Assembly: GCF_035989885.1 (NCBI RefSeq)
Contig: NZ_CP108518.1
Span: 992,001 to 1,056,000, forward strand
Source of the DNA: Streptomyces sp. NBC_01232
GTDB lineage: Bacteria > Actinomycetota > Actinomycetes > Streptomycetales > Streptomycetaceae
Reading direction: 5' to 3'
DNA: 64,000 nt
Shown one piece after another: positions 50,977 to 60,427 of this stretch. The notes under the pieces were generated by a model. The model saw only the letters and a list, made by a program, of their open reading frames with translations. It ran no database searches and had not been told where the DNA came from. The position numbers and the translations under genes are program-made. The stretch's first letter is position 1. Each line of letters opens with the position of its first letter.

Positions 50977-53193
50977 ATGGCGAGAGCGGACAGCGTCGGC
51001 GCCGCGCCTGACACCACGGATGCCCCTGATGCGACGGCCCAGGTGCTCGCACGGGCCACCGTGAAGGCGATGGAGGCCGTCGGTGGCTACGCGGGCGGGG
51101 TCTACCTGCGCTCGCCCACCACGGGGCTGCTCCTGATGGCCGTGTTCACGGGGCTGCCGCTGCAGCTGTTCCGGCCCTGGTGGCGGATGCAGGTCAACCG
51201 CCCCTATCCGGTGGCCGAGGCCTACCGCTCCGGGCAGGCCGTGCACCTGCCCGACGCGGAGTCGGCCATGAGCCGCTTCCCCCAGCTGGCGGCCGGGCTG
51301 CCGTTCCCCTTCGGCTCGCTCTACGAGCCGGTGACCGCCGGGACGGAACGGTTCGGCGTGCTGCTGGTGCTGCGGGAGGCGACCCCGGGCATCCCCGTCG
51401 GGACCGCGGACCGCGAACGCCTGCGGCTGACCGCGGAGCAGCTGGCCACCGAGCTCACCGCGCTGTCGGCGGCCGGGGCTCCGGTGGTGTGGGAGGGTCA
51501 CCCGGTGGGCGTACCGGCGCCGCCGCCCGAGGCGGGGGCCGAGGGCGCCCGCAGGGCCGCGGACCGGCTCGCGCAGGCGGTGCTCTCGCTGGACCGGCAG
51601 GGCCGGATCGGGTACCTGAACACCGCGGCGGAGGCCCTGCTCGGCCTCGGCGGGACGCAGCTGCACGGACGGCTGCTGTGGGAGGCGCTGCCCTGGCTCG
51701 GGCATCCCGCCTACGAGGACCACTTCCGGGCCGGCTTCATGTCCGGCGAGCACGTGCACTTCGCGGCCCGGCGCGGCCCGCAGGCGCCCGGGGAGTGGGT
51801 GTCGGTGGACCTGTATCCCGCTCCCGACGGTGTCACCCTGACGCTCGGCACCTCCGCGAAACCCTCCTACGCGCCGACGATCCAGGCCGGCCGGAGCCCG
51901 GACGGGAACGCGGACACGGCGGCGGACACGGACGCCGCCGCGGAGGCGGGGGGTGACGTGTTCGCGGACCTGGACGCGTCGGCCGACGAGGCGTCGGCGC
52001 TGTACCGGCCGGTGGCCCTGGCCATCGCGCTGACGGAGGCGGTCACGGCCCGGCAGGTGTCGGCGGTGGTCACCCAGGAGCTGCTGCCGGCCTTCGGGGG
52101 CCGCCAGCTGGCGATCTACCTGCTCGACGAGCGCCATCTGTACCTGGCCTGGGAGACCGGTTTCCCGCGGGGCTTCCTCAACCGGTTCGACGGGGTCTCG
52201 CTCGATGTCCGGCTGCCGGGCGTGGAGACGCTGACCACGGGCCGGCCGATGTTCTTCGAGTCGATGCAGCATCTGGCCGCCGCCTATCCGGGCATTCCAC
52301 TGGACGCCGACGTGGGCGCCCGCGCCTTCCTGCCGCTGATCGCCTCCGGCCGGCCGGTCGGCTCGTGCATCCTCGGCTTCGACTCGCCCCGCGGCTTCAG
52401 CGCGGAGGAGCGTACGGTGCTCACCGCGCTGGCCGGTCTGATCGCGCAGGCCCTGGCCAGGGCCCGGCGCTACGACAGCGAGGCGGCGCTCGCCCGCGGC
52501 CTGCAGTCGGCCCTGCTGCCGCACCGGCTGCCGGTGCGCGAGCACGTGGACACGGTGGGCCGCTACCTCCCCGGTACGCAGGGCATGGAGGTCGGCGGCG
52601 ACTGGTACGACGTCGTCGAGACCGGCGCGGGTCTGCTGGCCCTGGTCATCGGGGACGTCCAGGGCCACGGTGTGGCGGCCGCGGCCACCATGGGCCAGCT
52701 GCGCAGCGCGGTACGGGCCTTCGCGCTCAGCGGGAGCACCCCGGAGCAGGTGGTGAGCGGCACGAACCAGCTGCTCATCGACCTGGATCCGGGCCAGTTC
52801 GCGAGCTGCTGCTACATGTCGCTCGATCCGGGGTCGGGCTGCGTCATGGCCGCCCGCGCGGGGCATCCGCAGCCGCTGCTGCGCCATCCGGACGGCCGGA
52901 CCGAGGTGCTGGACCTGGCGGGCGGGGTGGTCCTCGGCATCGACCCGGAGGCCTCGTACCCGGTCACGGAGCTGCGGCTGACGGTGGGCTCGGTGCTCGC
53001 CCTCTACACGGACGGGCTGGTGGAGAAGCCGGGCATCGACATCGATGTCGGGGTGGAGCGGCTGCGCAGGGCCCTCGCCGCGGCCCGGCCGTCCCCGTTG
53101 ACCGAGACGGCCGACCGGCTGATCAGCGAGGCGGGCAGCACCGCCGACCGGCCGGACGACATCGCCCTGCTGCTGGCCTCCCGTACCGACTAG
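50977..53193 (+). CDS. GAF-PAS-GAF-PP2C (SpoIIE/RsbU-type) phosphatase
   Basis: A 738-residue multi-domain signalling protein. Residues about 20-165 look like a GAF domain, about 195-290 a PAS domain (AVLSLDRQGRIGYLNTAAEA, then LLGLGGTQL), an acidic linker near 310-340, about 345-500 a second GAF, and the C-terminal 230 residues a SpoIIE-type PP2C phosphatase with metal-binding GGDWYDVVE and VIGDVQGHGVAAAATM. Such proteins control anti-sigma or anti-anti-sigma factors. No partner anti-sigma factor is nearby. Confidence 0.9.
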   Translation: MARADSVGAAPDTTDAPDATAQVLARATVKAMEAVGGYAGGVYLRSPTTGLLLMAVFTGLPLQLFRPWWRMQVNRPYPVAEAYRSGQAVHLPDAESAMSRFPQLAAGLPFPFGSLYEPVTAGTERFGVLLVLREATPGIPVGTADRERLRLTAEQLATELTALSAAGAPVVWEGHPVGVPAPPPEAGAEGARRAADRLAQAVLSLDRQGRIGYLNTAAEALLGLGGTQLHGRLLWEALPWLGHPAYEDHFRAGFMSGEHVHFAARRGPQAPGEWVSVDLYPAPDGVTLTLGTSAKPSYAPTIQAGRSPDGNADTAADTDAAAEAGGDVFADLDASADEASALYRPVALAIALTEAVTARQVSAVVTQELLPAFGGRQLAIYLLDERHLYLAWETGFPRGFLNRFDGVSLDVRLPGVETLTTGRPMFFESMQHLAAAYPGIPLDADVGARAFLPLIASGRPVGSCILGFDSPRGFSAEERTVLTALAGLIAQALARARRYDSEAALARGLQSALLPHRLPVREHVDTVGRYLPGTQGMEVGGDWYDVVETGAGLLALVIGDVQGHGVAAAATMGQLRSAVRAFALSGSTPEQVVSGTNQLLIDLDPGQFASCCYMSLDPGSGCVMAARAGHPQPLLRHPDGRTEVLDLAGGVVLGIDPEASYPVTELRLTVGSVLALYTDGLVEKPGIDIDVGVERLRRALAAARPSPLTETADRLISEAGSTADRPDDIALLLASRTD

Positions 53194-53204
53194 GCCGCCT
53201 CGGG

Positions 53205-54995
53205 TCAGCTGATGTCGGCGCGGGCCAGGGTGAGTGCGGTGTTCACCAGGCCGACGTGGCTGAACGCCTGCGGGAAGTTGCCGAGTTGGCGTCCGGCGAG
53301 GGGGTCGTACTCCTCCGCGAGCAGGCCCACGTCGTTGCGTACCGCCAGCAGCCGCTCGAACAGGGCGCGGGCCTCATCGCGCCGGCCCGTCATGTGCAGG
53401 GCGTCGGCCAGCCAGAACGAGCAGGCCAGGAAGGCGCCTTCGTCGCCGGGGAGGCCGTCGACGGTGGAGCCCGAGGTGCTGTAGCGGCGGACCAGGCCGC
53501 TGCTGCCGAGTTCGGCGCGCACCGCGTCGACCGTGCCGACGACCCGCGGGTCGTCGGGCGGCAGGAATCCGACCCTGGGGATCAGCAGGGTCGCCGCGTC
53601 GAGCTCCTCGGAGCCGTAGTACTGGGTGAAGGTGCCCCGCTCGGGGTCGTAGCCGTTGGCGCACACGTCGCGGTGCACCTCGTCGCGCATGGCGCGCCAG
53701 CGTTTCACGTCGCCGGGCGTGGAGGGGTCGCTCTCCAGGGTGCGCACGGCGCGGTCGGCCGCGACCCAGGCCATCACCTTGGAGTGGACGAAGTGGCGGC
53801 GGGGGCCGCGGACCTCCCAGAGGCCTTCGTCGGGCCGGTGCCAGTTGCGTTCGAGGAAGTCGAGGAGCGCGAGCTGGATCCGCCAGGCGTGGCGCTCGGC
53901 GGGCAGACCGGCGGACCTGGCCAGGTAGAGCGAGTCGATGACCTCCCCGTACACGTCGAGCTGGAGCTGGTCGACGGCCGCGTTCCCGACGCGGACCGGG
54001 GCGGAGGCGGCGTACCCGTGCAGCCAGGGCAGTTCGTTCTCGGGGATCCGTCGCTCGCCGGCGATCCCGTACATGATCTGGAGGTCGGCGGGGTCACCGG
54101 CGACCGCGCGCAGCAGCCACTCGCGCCACGCTCGGGCCTCGTCGAGGAAACCGGTGGCCAGGAGGGATCCGAGGGTGAGGGTGGAGTCCCGGAGCCAGCA
54201 GTAGCGGTAGTCCCAGTTGCGGATGCCGCCGAGCTCCTCGGGGAGGGAGGTGGTGGCTGCGGCGGCGATGCCGCCGGTCGGGGCGTAGGTGAGGGCCTTG
54301 AGGGTGATCAGGGAGCGGGTCACCGCCTCCTGGTAGGGGCCCTCGTAGCGGCATTGCGCGGTCCACTGCCGCCATTCGGCGAGGCTCTGGTCCAGTGCGG
54401 CGAAGGGGTCGCAGGGCTCGGGGCGGGGCTGGTGCGAGGGGTGCCAGGTCAGGACGAAGGCGACGCGCCGGCCGGCGGTGACCGGGAACTGGGAGCAGGT
54501 GCTGTTCTCCTCGCCCCAGGTGCGGACCGGGGGGTCGCTGCGGAACCAGACGGAGTCGGGCCCGGCGACGGCGACCCGGTCGCCGTCGCTGCGGCGCACC
54601 CAGGGCACGACGTGGCCGTAGTCGAAGCGCAGGCGCAGGGTGCTGCGCATCCTGACGGTGCCGCTGATGCCCTCGACGATGCGGATGACGTCGGGGGCGA
54701 CCTCGCGCTCGGGCATGAAGTCGGTGACCTTGACGGTCCCGGTCCCGGTCTCCCAGTACGACTCCAGGATCAGCGTGCCGTCGACGTAGGACCGGCGGGT
54801 GCAGGGCTCGCCGGGGGTGGCGTCGAGGGGTGCGATGCGCCAGTGGCCGTTCTCCTCGTCGCCGAGGAGTTTGGAGAAGCAGGCCGCCGAGTCGAAGCGC
54901 GGCAGGCACAGCCAGTCGATGGACCCGTCGCGGCCGACCAGTGCGGTGGTCATCAGGTCGCCGATGAGTGCGTAGTCTTCGATGGGTTGTGTCAT
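53205..54995 (-). CDS. GH15 glucoamylase/trehalase-like glycosidase
   Basis: A 596-residue protein. The N-terminal beta-domain begins PIEDYALIGDLMTTALVGRD then GSIDWLCLPRFDSAACF, as in actinobacterial GH15 trehalases. The (alpha/alpha)6 barrel follows with GGIRNWDYRYCWLRDSTLTL near 265 and a late acidic motif LLAEEYDPLAGRQLGNFPQA near 560. Catalysis uses two Glu. No signal peptide is visible, so it is cytoplasmic and may act on trehalose or oligosaccharides. The ATG at 54995 is favoured over an upstream start at 55028. Confidence 0.87.
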   Translation of the reverse strand: MTQPIEDYALIGDLMTTALVGRDGSIDWLCLPRFDSAACFSKLLGDEENGHWRIAPLDATPGEPCTRRSYVDGTLILESYWETGTGTVKVTDFMPEREVAPDVIRIVEGISGTVRMRSTLRLRFDYGHVVPWVRRSDGDRVAVAGPDSVWFRSDPPVRTWGEENSTCSQFPVTAGRRVAFVLTWHPSHQPRPEPCDPFAALDQSLAEWRQWTAQCRYEGPYQEAVTRSLITLKALTYAPTGGIAAAATTSLPEELGGIRNWDYRYCWLRDSTLTLGSLLATGFLDEARAWREWLLRAVAGDPADLQIMYGIAGERRIPENELPWLHGYAASAPVRVGNAAVDQLQLDVYGEVIDSLYLARSAGLPAERHAWRIQLALLDFLERNWHRPDEGLWEVRGPRRHFVHSKVMAWVAADRAVRTLESDPSTPGDVKRWRAMRDEVHRDVCANGYDPERGTFTQYYGSEELDAATLLIPRVGFLPPDDPRVVGTVDAVRAELGSSGLVRRYSTSGSTVDGLPGDEGAFLACSFWLADALHMTGRRDEARALFERLLAVRNDVGLLAEEYDPLAGRQLGNFPQAFSHVGLVNTALTLARADIS

Positions 54996-55059
54996 TTGTG
55001 CGCTATTCCCCTGATTGTCCGGGGCCAATCAGCTCGGGCCCCGGACACCGCTCATGGGA

Positions 55060-57615
55060 TCAGGAGATGGTCACGAACTGGCCGATGCTCGGTACGCCCT
55101 GGGCGTCGAGGGCGAAGAGCATGTAGGTCCCCGGCAGGACCACGCCCGTGTCGGCGGGTATCGAGACCTTGTACGCGCCGCCTCCCGCGGCTGTGGACGC
55201 CAGGGGGACCCGGCGCTGGTCGTTGTCGGTGGAGTGGGTGGCGGCCGCGGCCCGCATGAGGACGAAGGACGCCACCGAACCCTGGGTGCTCACCGTGAGC
55301 GAGGTGCCGGGGGCCGTCCTCGGGGGTACGCCCGCGGTGATGGCCGGACGGGGCTTCGGTGAGCCGTCCGCGTTGAGCAGGTAGGGCGGCGTGAAGATCG
55401 CCCCGTCGGCGTGGTTCGTCGCGCAGTCGCCGCACAGGCCGCCGCCGCCGGAGAAGATCCGCCCGTCGGGCAGCAGGTTGGCCACGCTGTGGTAGTTGCG
55501 CGGGACGGCCATGGTGGCGAGCGGGGTGAAGCGTCCGGTCGCCGGGTCCCACAGTTCGGGGGTCAGGACGGAAGTGGCGTCGCTGAACGGCACCGGATAG
55601 GCCTGGCCGCCGAAGACGGCCACCTTGCCGTCGGGCATGACCACGCTGTTGCTGAAGGCGCGGGCATGTTCCATGTCGCCCGTACGGGCGGGCTGGACCT
55701 GGCTGCCCGAGATGCCCACGGTGTAGGCGCGCCGGGTGGCGGGGCTGTCCTGGTAGGCGGGTGAGCCGCCCAGGGTGAGCAGTTTGCCGATGTCGTAGGC
55801 GACGGCGTTGCCGGTCATGGCGTCCTGGCTGTCGGCCCGGTTGCCGGCGGAGGTGATGCTGCCCCGGCCGCTGGTGGAGATCCAGTTCATCTGCTTGCTC
55901 GGCCCCAGTTGCAGCACCTTGCCGCCCGAAGTGGCGTACAGCCACATGTGGTTGTCGGCGCGGTAGGGTCCGGCCGGGTCGGCGGTCAGGGCCGGGGCGG
56001 CGGGGACGCCGGGAAGGCTGCGCCAGGTGCGGGTGTCCGGGGACCAGACCTCACCGGCCTTGTCGGTGCCCGCGGATCCGCTCCAGGAGCCGCCCAGGAC
56101 GAAGGCCTCGCCGGTGGAGAGCAGGGTCATGGCCTGGTAGCCGCGGGCGATGTTCATGCTCGTGGTGGCGGACCAGCTGTCGGTGGCCGGGTCGTAGATG
56201 CTCGCCTTCTCCGCGTTGCTGCCGCCGGTGACCAGCACCCGGCCGTCGGCGAGCATGGCGATGCCGGGGCAGAACATGTCGTGTCCGGTGTTGTCGATGC
56301 GGCGCTGGGTGACCTTGCCGGTCTTCAGGTCCAGGATCGCGGTCTGCGTGTAGCCGTTGCTGCCGCCGAAGCGGTCGACGGCGTACGCGGACCAGGCCAG
56401 CAGCTTGTCGCCGGGCAGGACGGCGGTGGCCACCGGAACCAGCGGGAAGCCGGTGACCCGGCCCCAGGAGCCGTGCACGGCCGGGCTGGCCGGTCCGCTC
56501 AGGCGTATCTCGCCCGCCGAGGTCCACGGGCCGCGGCCGCCGGCTTCGCTGGTCACGGTCAGCCGTACGAAGCGGGCCTGTTCGGCGCGGGTGAAGGTGG
56601 CGGTCTTGACGGTGTCGTCGTCCCGCCAGGTGCCCGCGGCCACCGGCGTCCCGAAGGTGGAGCCGTCGGTGCTGGTGGCGATGGTGTACGCGCCCGCCCG
56701 CCCGTTGGGCCCGTCGGGGCGGGGATGGTAGACGAGGGCGGAGACGACTGCCGTGCGGTGCATGTCGATGGTGATGGTGTGCGGCAGCGGGGCCGGGGTT
56801 CCGGCCCACCTGCTGTGCCAGATGCTGTTCGCGTTGCCGTCGAGGACGTTGGCCGCGCGGCCGTTCTCGCTGCCGGTCTCCTCGTCGCTCGCCGTGGCGG
56901 TCCATCCGGTGCGGGGCAGGTCGATGGTGGCCGCCGGAGTGCCGGGGTCACCCAGCAGGTCGATCTCGGAGGCGGAGGACCAGGGGCCGCGGCCGCCGGC
57001 CTCGCTGAGCGCGGTGAGCCGTACGAAGCGGGCGCCCTGCGGGGCGAACCCGAGGGTCTTGGCGCTGACGTCGTCGGCGAGCGTGCCGGTGGCGACCGGA
57101 GTCCCCCAGCTCACGCCGTCGGTGCTGACGCTGATGCTGTACTCGCCCACGCGCCCGTTGGGCCCGTCGGAGCGGGGACGGTAGACGAGCGCGGAGACGA
57201 CCGCCGTGCGGTGCATGTCGATGGTGATGACGTGCGGCAGCGGGGCGGGCGTACCGGTCCACCTGCTGTGCCAGAGGGTGGTGGTGTTGCCGTCGAGGAC
57301 GTTGGCCGCGCGGCCGTTCTCTCCGCCGGTCTCCTCGTCGCTCGCCGCGGCCGTCCATCCGGCCCGGTCGAGGACCGGGGCCGTCGGTTCCATCGCGTTC
57401 GCCGGGGCGATGCCGTGGTGCGGCGACTGCTTCGCCGTCTGCTGGTCGGTGGGCACGGGTGCGGGGCGGGGCGCCGGGGAGCGGCCGGCGGCTGCCGTGC
57501 TCGTGACGCCGAGCCACGGGATGAGGCCGATCAGCAGCGAGCCGAGGCCGAAGGCGATGAGCAGGTGGGAGCGGCGTAACACGCGGTGAAAGGCGAGGAA
57601 GCGCCTGGACTGCAA
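55060..57615 (-). CDS. copper radical (galactose oxidase-like) oxidase with two discoidin domains
   Basis: An 851-residue exported or membrane-anchored protein. After a hydrophobic N-terminus (about 18-43) come two F5/8-type C (CBM32-like) domains of about 150 residues each, starting at about 85 and 235 and very similar to each other. Then a Kelch propeller and a C-terminal E-set domain (DUF1929). The Tyr-Cys cofactor would be Cys449 (HDMFCPG) with Tyr493 (ARGYQAM); Cu ligands are Tyr708 and His709 (RNYHS) and His794 (THSTDND). Such enzymes oxidise primary alcohols or aldehydes to give H2O2. The start is TTG at 57615 with AGGAGG before it. Confidence 0.9.
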   Translation of the reverse strand: MQSRRFLAFHRVLRRSHLLIAFGLGSLLIGLIPWLGVTSTAAAGRSPAPRPAPVPTDQQTAKQSPHHGIAPANAMEPTAPVLDRAGWTAAASDEETGGENGRAANVLDGNTTTLWHSRWTGTPAPLPHVITIDMHRTAVVSALVYRPRSDGPNGRVGEYSISVSTDGVSWGTPVATGTLADDVSAKTLGFAPQGARFVRLTALSEAGGRGPWSSASEIDLLGDPGTPAATIDLPRTGWTATASDEETGSENGRAANVLDGNANSIWHSRWAGTPAPLPHTITIDMHRTAVVSALVYHPRPDGPNGRAGAYTIATSTDGSTFGTPVAAGTWRDDDTVKTATFTRAEQARFVRLTVTSEAGGRGPWTSAGEIRLSGPASPAVHGSWGRVTGFPLVPVATAVLPGDKLLAWSAYAVDRFGGSNGYTQTAILDLKTGKVTQRRIDNTGHDMFCPGIAMLADGRVLVTGGSNAEKASIYDPATDSWSATTSMNIARGYQAMTLLSTGEAFVLGGSWSGSAGTDKAGEVWSPDTRTWRSLPGVPAAPALTADPAGPYRADNHMWLYATSGGKVLQLGPSKQMNWISTSGRGSITSAGNRADSQDAMTGNAVAYDIGKLLTLGGSPAYQDSPATRRAYTVGISGSQVQPARTGDMEHARAFSNSVVMPDGKVAVFGGQAYPVPFSDATSVLTPELWDPATGRFTPLATMAVPRNYHSVANLLPDGRIFSGGGGLCGDCATNHADGAIFTPPYLLNADGSPKPRPAITAGVPPRTAPGTSLTVSTQGSVASFVLMRAAAATHSTDNDQRRVPLASTAAGGGAYKVSIPADTGVVLPGTYMLFALDAQGVPSIGQFVTIS

Positions 57616-57806
57616 TCTGACCTCCTGGGGCGAACTGATGTGCCCCGTAGAACATAGGTGAGCACAGCAGCAACTCGCTTGGGATCAGCGACAGTTGGCG
57701 CAAATCTGCATGGCCGGTCGGCATACGCCGGTGCCGGGCGGACCACTGCGGCCCGCCCGACACGATCGGCAGTGTCGGCGCTGCCGGCGCCATCGGCGGG
57801 GCGGTC

Positions 57807-58370
57807 CTAGTCGCGGACGAGGAGCAGTACGGCGGCGAGGACCACGCCGAGGGTGACGGCCAGGGCGCCGTGCGCGAGGCGGTGGCTGCGCAGGACGGGC
57901 AGGAACCGGTCGACGGCGTACCGTCCGGGGCCGGTGAGGGCGAGGGCGGCGGCGCCCGCGGTGAGCAGCAGCTCGTACTCGATGCCCTTCGGGGCGAAGA
58001 AGGCGTCGGCGCCGTGAACGGCGATGGCGTTGATCAGGGTGCCGACGATCGCGGCGCCGGCGAGCGGGGTGAGCAGGCCGAGGGCGAGGCCGAGCCCGCC
58101 GAGCGTCTCGGTGAGGCCGGCGAGGACCGCCATGGCGTCACCGGCGGGGTAGCCGCTGGCGGTGAAGAACTGGCCGGTGCCGCTGATACCGCCGCCACCG
58201 AACCAGCCGAACAGCTTCTGCGAGCCGTGCGCGGCCATGGTCAGGCCGAGGACGAGGCGCAGGAGCAGCAGGCCGGTGTCGTGACCCGGGGTGGAGAGGA
58301 CTGCGGGCCGGGGGTGCGTGGCCGGTGCGGTGGCCTGGGGCTTCGTCGCGGTGGCGGAGGGGCTGGTCAT
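57807..58370 (-). CDS. DoxX family membrane protein
   Basis: A 187-residue protein with four hydrophobic helices after a 28-residue Pro/Thr-rich N-terminus. The motif LLLRLVLGLTMAAHGSQKLF, then GWFGGGGI is diagnostic of DoxX. Members are linked to redox stress and quinone detoxification. It is divergent from a MarR regulator with paired operators in the spacer. Confidence 0.87.
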   Translation of the reverse strand: MTSPSATATKPQATAPATHPRPAVLSTPGHDTGLLLLRLVLGLTMAAHGSQKLFGWFGGGGISGTGQFFTASGYPAGDAMAVLAGLTETLGGLGLALGLLTPLAGAAIVGTLINAIAVHGADAFFAPKGIEYELLLTAGAAALALTGPGRYAVDRFLPVLRSHRLAHGALAVTLGVVLAAVLLLVRD

Positions 58371-58416
58371 CAGGGGGGGTCCTTCCGGTCGGGCGGCCCG
58401 GGGGGGCAGGGGCAGA

Positions 58417-58474
58417 GTTGTTCAAATTCGAACCGCTGACCGCGACCCTAACCACTGATTCAAATTGGAACAAC
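58417..58474. promoter_or_regulatory. two MarR operators in the doxX-marR spacer
   Basis: GTTGTTCAAATTCGAA (58417-58432) and TTCAAATTGGAACAAC (58459-58474) are inverted relatives of each other. Each contains the near-palindrome TTCAAATT(C/G)GAA, and the centres of these are 38 bp apart. The AT-rich core stands out in the GC-rich background. Both divergent promoters should be covered. Confidence 0.75.
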
Positions 58475-58491
58475 CCGTGTAGGGTGGGGCC

Positions 58492-59004
58492 ATGGCTGAA
58501 CCGAGATGGCTGGACGACCGCGAGATGCGCGCCTGGAGCGGTTTCCTCGCCGCGTCGGCGCTGGTGAACCGGCGTCTCGACCAGCAGCTCAAGGACGATG
58601 CCGGGCTCTCGCACCCCCAGTACGAGATCCTCGTACGCCTCGCCGCGGCACCCGGGCGCGAACTGCGGATGACCGAGCTCGCCAACGGCCTGATCAACTC
58701 CAAGAGCGGCCTGACCTACCAGGTCACACAGATGGAGAAGGCCGGTCTGGTGCGCCGCCGCAGCTGCCCCTCCGATGTGCGCGGCGTCTTCGCCGTCCTC
58801 ACCGACGCCGGCAGCGCCAAGCTGGAGGAGGCCGCCCCGGGCCACGTGGCGACCGTCCGCGAGATCCTCGTGGACGTCCTGACCCCCGGGCAGCTCGACG
58901 CGCTCGCGGACGGGCTGGGCGAGGTCGGGCGCCGCCTGCGCGGACAGGGCGCCCAGGTGGGTCCGGACGCCGGCCAGGTATCGAAACCCGATATCGGGGT
59001 ATAG
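58492..59004 (+). CDS. MarR family transcriptional regulator
   Basis: A 170-residue regulator. The winged HTH is around LRMTELANGLINSKSGLTYQ then VTQMEKAGLVRR (about residues 58-90), with wing SCPSDVRGVFAVLTDAG. Helices LSHPQYEILVRLAAAPG precede it. It probably represses the divergent doxX gene and itself. It is followed by a small YkvA-like gene after 7 bp. Confidence 0.88.
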   Translation: MAEPRWLDDREMRAWSGFLAASALVNRRLDQQLKDDAGLSHPQYEILVRLAAAPGRELRMTELANGLINSKSGLTYQVTQMEKAGLVRRRSCPSDVRGVFAVLTDAGSAKLEEAAPGHVATVREILVDVLTPGQLDALADGLGEVGRRLRGQGAQVGPDAGQVSKPDIGV

Positions 59005-59011
59005 GGCCGCC

Positions 59012-59308
59012 ATGGACGGAAAGGTCTGGCTCGCCCTGGGCGTGATCCTCGCAGTGGGGCTCGCGATCGCCGCGGCCGTGCTGCTGGTACGGGTCTTCGC
59101 GGCGCGGAAGCTGCTGCTGGATTCGGGCATCCCCCTGCAGGACAAGGCCCTGTTCTGGGCCGCCGTCGTCTACACGATCTCGCCCGTGGACCTGATTCCC
59201 GACCCGGTGTACCTGGACGACGTCGGGTTCCTGCTGCTGGCGCTGCGCTCGCTGCATGCGGCGGCAGGCGCCGTCCGCACCTCGAAGGATCCGGGCGCCA
59301 TCGTCTGA
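59012..59308 (+). CDS. YkvA/DUF1232 family small membrane protein
   Basis: A 98-residue protein. One N-terminal helix (about 5-30) is followed by the DUF1232 motif LFWAAVVYTISPVDLIPDPV, then YLDDVGFLLLALRSL. The DLIPD core is diagnostic. Function unknown. It is 7 bp behind marR and probably co-transcribed. Confidence 0.82.
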   Translation: MDGKVWLALGVILAVGLAIAAAVLLVRVFAARKLLLDSGIPLQDKALFWAAVVYTISPVDLIPDPVYLDDVGFLLLALRSLHAAAGAVRTSKDPGAIV

Positions 59309-59317
59309 GCCGGACGG

Positions 59318-59689
59318 TCAGACGTGCTGGTCGAAGAGGACCGGATTGCCGTCCGGGTCGAGGATGAGGAAGCTCCCCGGACCCGATCCCGACTCGTCGA
59401 CCTCCGTCAGGAACTCCACCCCTCGCGCCTTCAGCCGCCGCTGCACGCCGCGGATGTCGGTGAACGAGTCGAGCGCGCTCGCGTTGGCGTCCCAGCCCGG
59501 GTTGAAGGTCAGCATGTTCTTCTCGAACATGCCCACGAACAGCCCGATCACGACATCGCCGTTCTTGAGGATCAGCCACTTCTGCTCGGGGTTCCCGCCG
59601 GAGACGGTGAATCCGAGATTCTCGTAGAACGCCTTCGAGGCGTCGAGGTCGCGCACGGTAAGGCTCACGGAGAAGGCGCCCAGATCCAT
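59318..59689 (-). CDS. VOC/glyoxalase family protein
   Basis: A 123-residue VOC protein. It starts MDLGAFSVSLTVRDLDASKAF and has LGFTVSGGNPEQKWLIL, then SGSGPGSFLILDPDGNPVLF with the C-terminal acidic region. The ATG at 59689 fits the family start better than one 12 codons upstream. It is last in a minus-strand cluster with AlkB, another VOC gene and an MFS pump. Confidence 0.82.
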   Translation of the reverse strand: MDLGAFSVSLTVRDLDASKAFYENLGFTVSGGNPEQKWLILKNGDVVIGLFVGMFEKNMLTFNPGWDANASALDSFTDIRGVQRRLKARGVEFLTEVDESGSGPGSFLILDPDGNPVLFDQHV

Positions 59690-59752
59690 GCGCACCAGCC
59701 TGGACGCCCCCGGATCGGGCCGCAACTCCGGCCGAGGGAGGCCGGCGCGCGG

Positions 59753-60388
59753 TCAGCGGACGCCGTGGGGGCGGAACTGGATGCTGATGCGGGGGCCGAC
59801 GGCCCGCGCCGACTTGGGCACGGCGTGCTCCATGGTCCGCTGGCAGGAGCCGCCCATGACCACGAGGTCACCGTGCCCCAGGGGCAGCCGCAGCAGGGTG
59901 GCCCCGCCGTCCCGGGGGCGGAAGGCGAGATCGCGCGGGTCACCGACGGACACGATGGCCACCATGGTGTCCTCGGTCGAGGAGCGGCCGGTCCGGTCCC
60001 CGTGCCAGGCGACGCTGTCGCGGCCGTCGCGGTACAGGCACAGCCCGGCGGTGGTGAAGGGCTCGCCCAGCTCGGCGGCGTAGTGGCCGGTCAGCGTCTC
60101 GCGGGCGGCCGTGAGCGAGGGATGCGGCAGGGGCTCGGCCTCGCCGTAGAAGGCGAGCAGCCGGGGCACCTCCACCTCGCGCTCGTACATCTGGCGCCGC
60201 TCGGCCCGCCAGGGCACGTCGGCGGCCAGCCGCTCGAAGAGCGCGTCGGCCCCGCTCAGCCAGCCCGGCAGGTGGTCGACCCAGGCCCCGGCCCCGAGCC
60301 GGGTCCGCCGCATGCCGTCGAGCGGACCCGGCACGATCTCGTCGCCCTGGTCGAAGAGGGAACCCTGGAGGCCCTGGACTGCGTGCAT
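59753..60388 (-). CDS. alkB: AlkB-type 2-oxoglutarate/Fe(II) dioxygenase
   Basis: A 211-residue DNA- or RNA-repair dioxygenase. The iron ligands are HxD in WHGDRTGR (about 130) and His in TMEHAVPK (about 188). The 2OG-binding Arg pair is in PRISIQFRP near the C-terminus. It should remove methyl adducts such as 1-methyladenine by oxidation. It may be co-transcribed with the VOC gene upstream (39 bp). Confidence 0.9.
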   Translation of the reverse strand: MHAVQGLQGSLFDQGDEIVPGPLDGMRRTRLGAGAWVDHLPGWLSGADALFERLAADVPWRAERRQMYEREVEVPRLLAFYGEAEPLPHPSLTAARETLTGHYAAELGEPFTTAGLCLYRDGRDSVAWHGDRTGRSSTEDTMVAIVSVGDPRDLAFRPRDGGATLLRLPLGHGDLVVMGGSCQRTMEHAVPKSARAVGPRISIQFRPHGVR

Positions 60389-60427
60389 GACCCCAGCCTA
60401 ACCCCATGAACCGAACATGTGAGCGAA

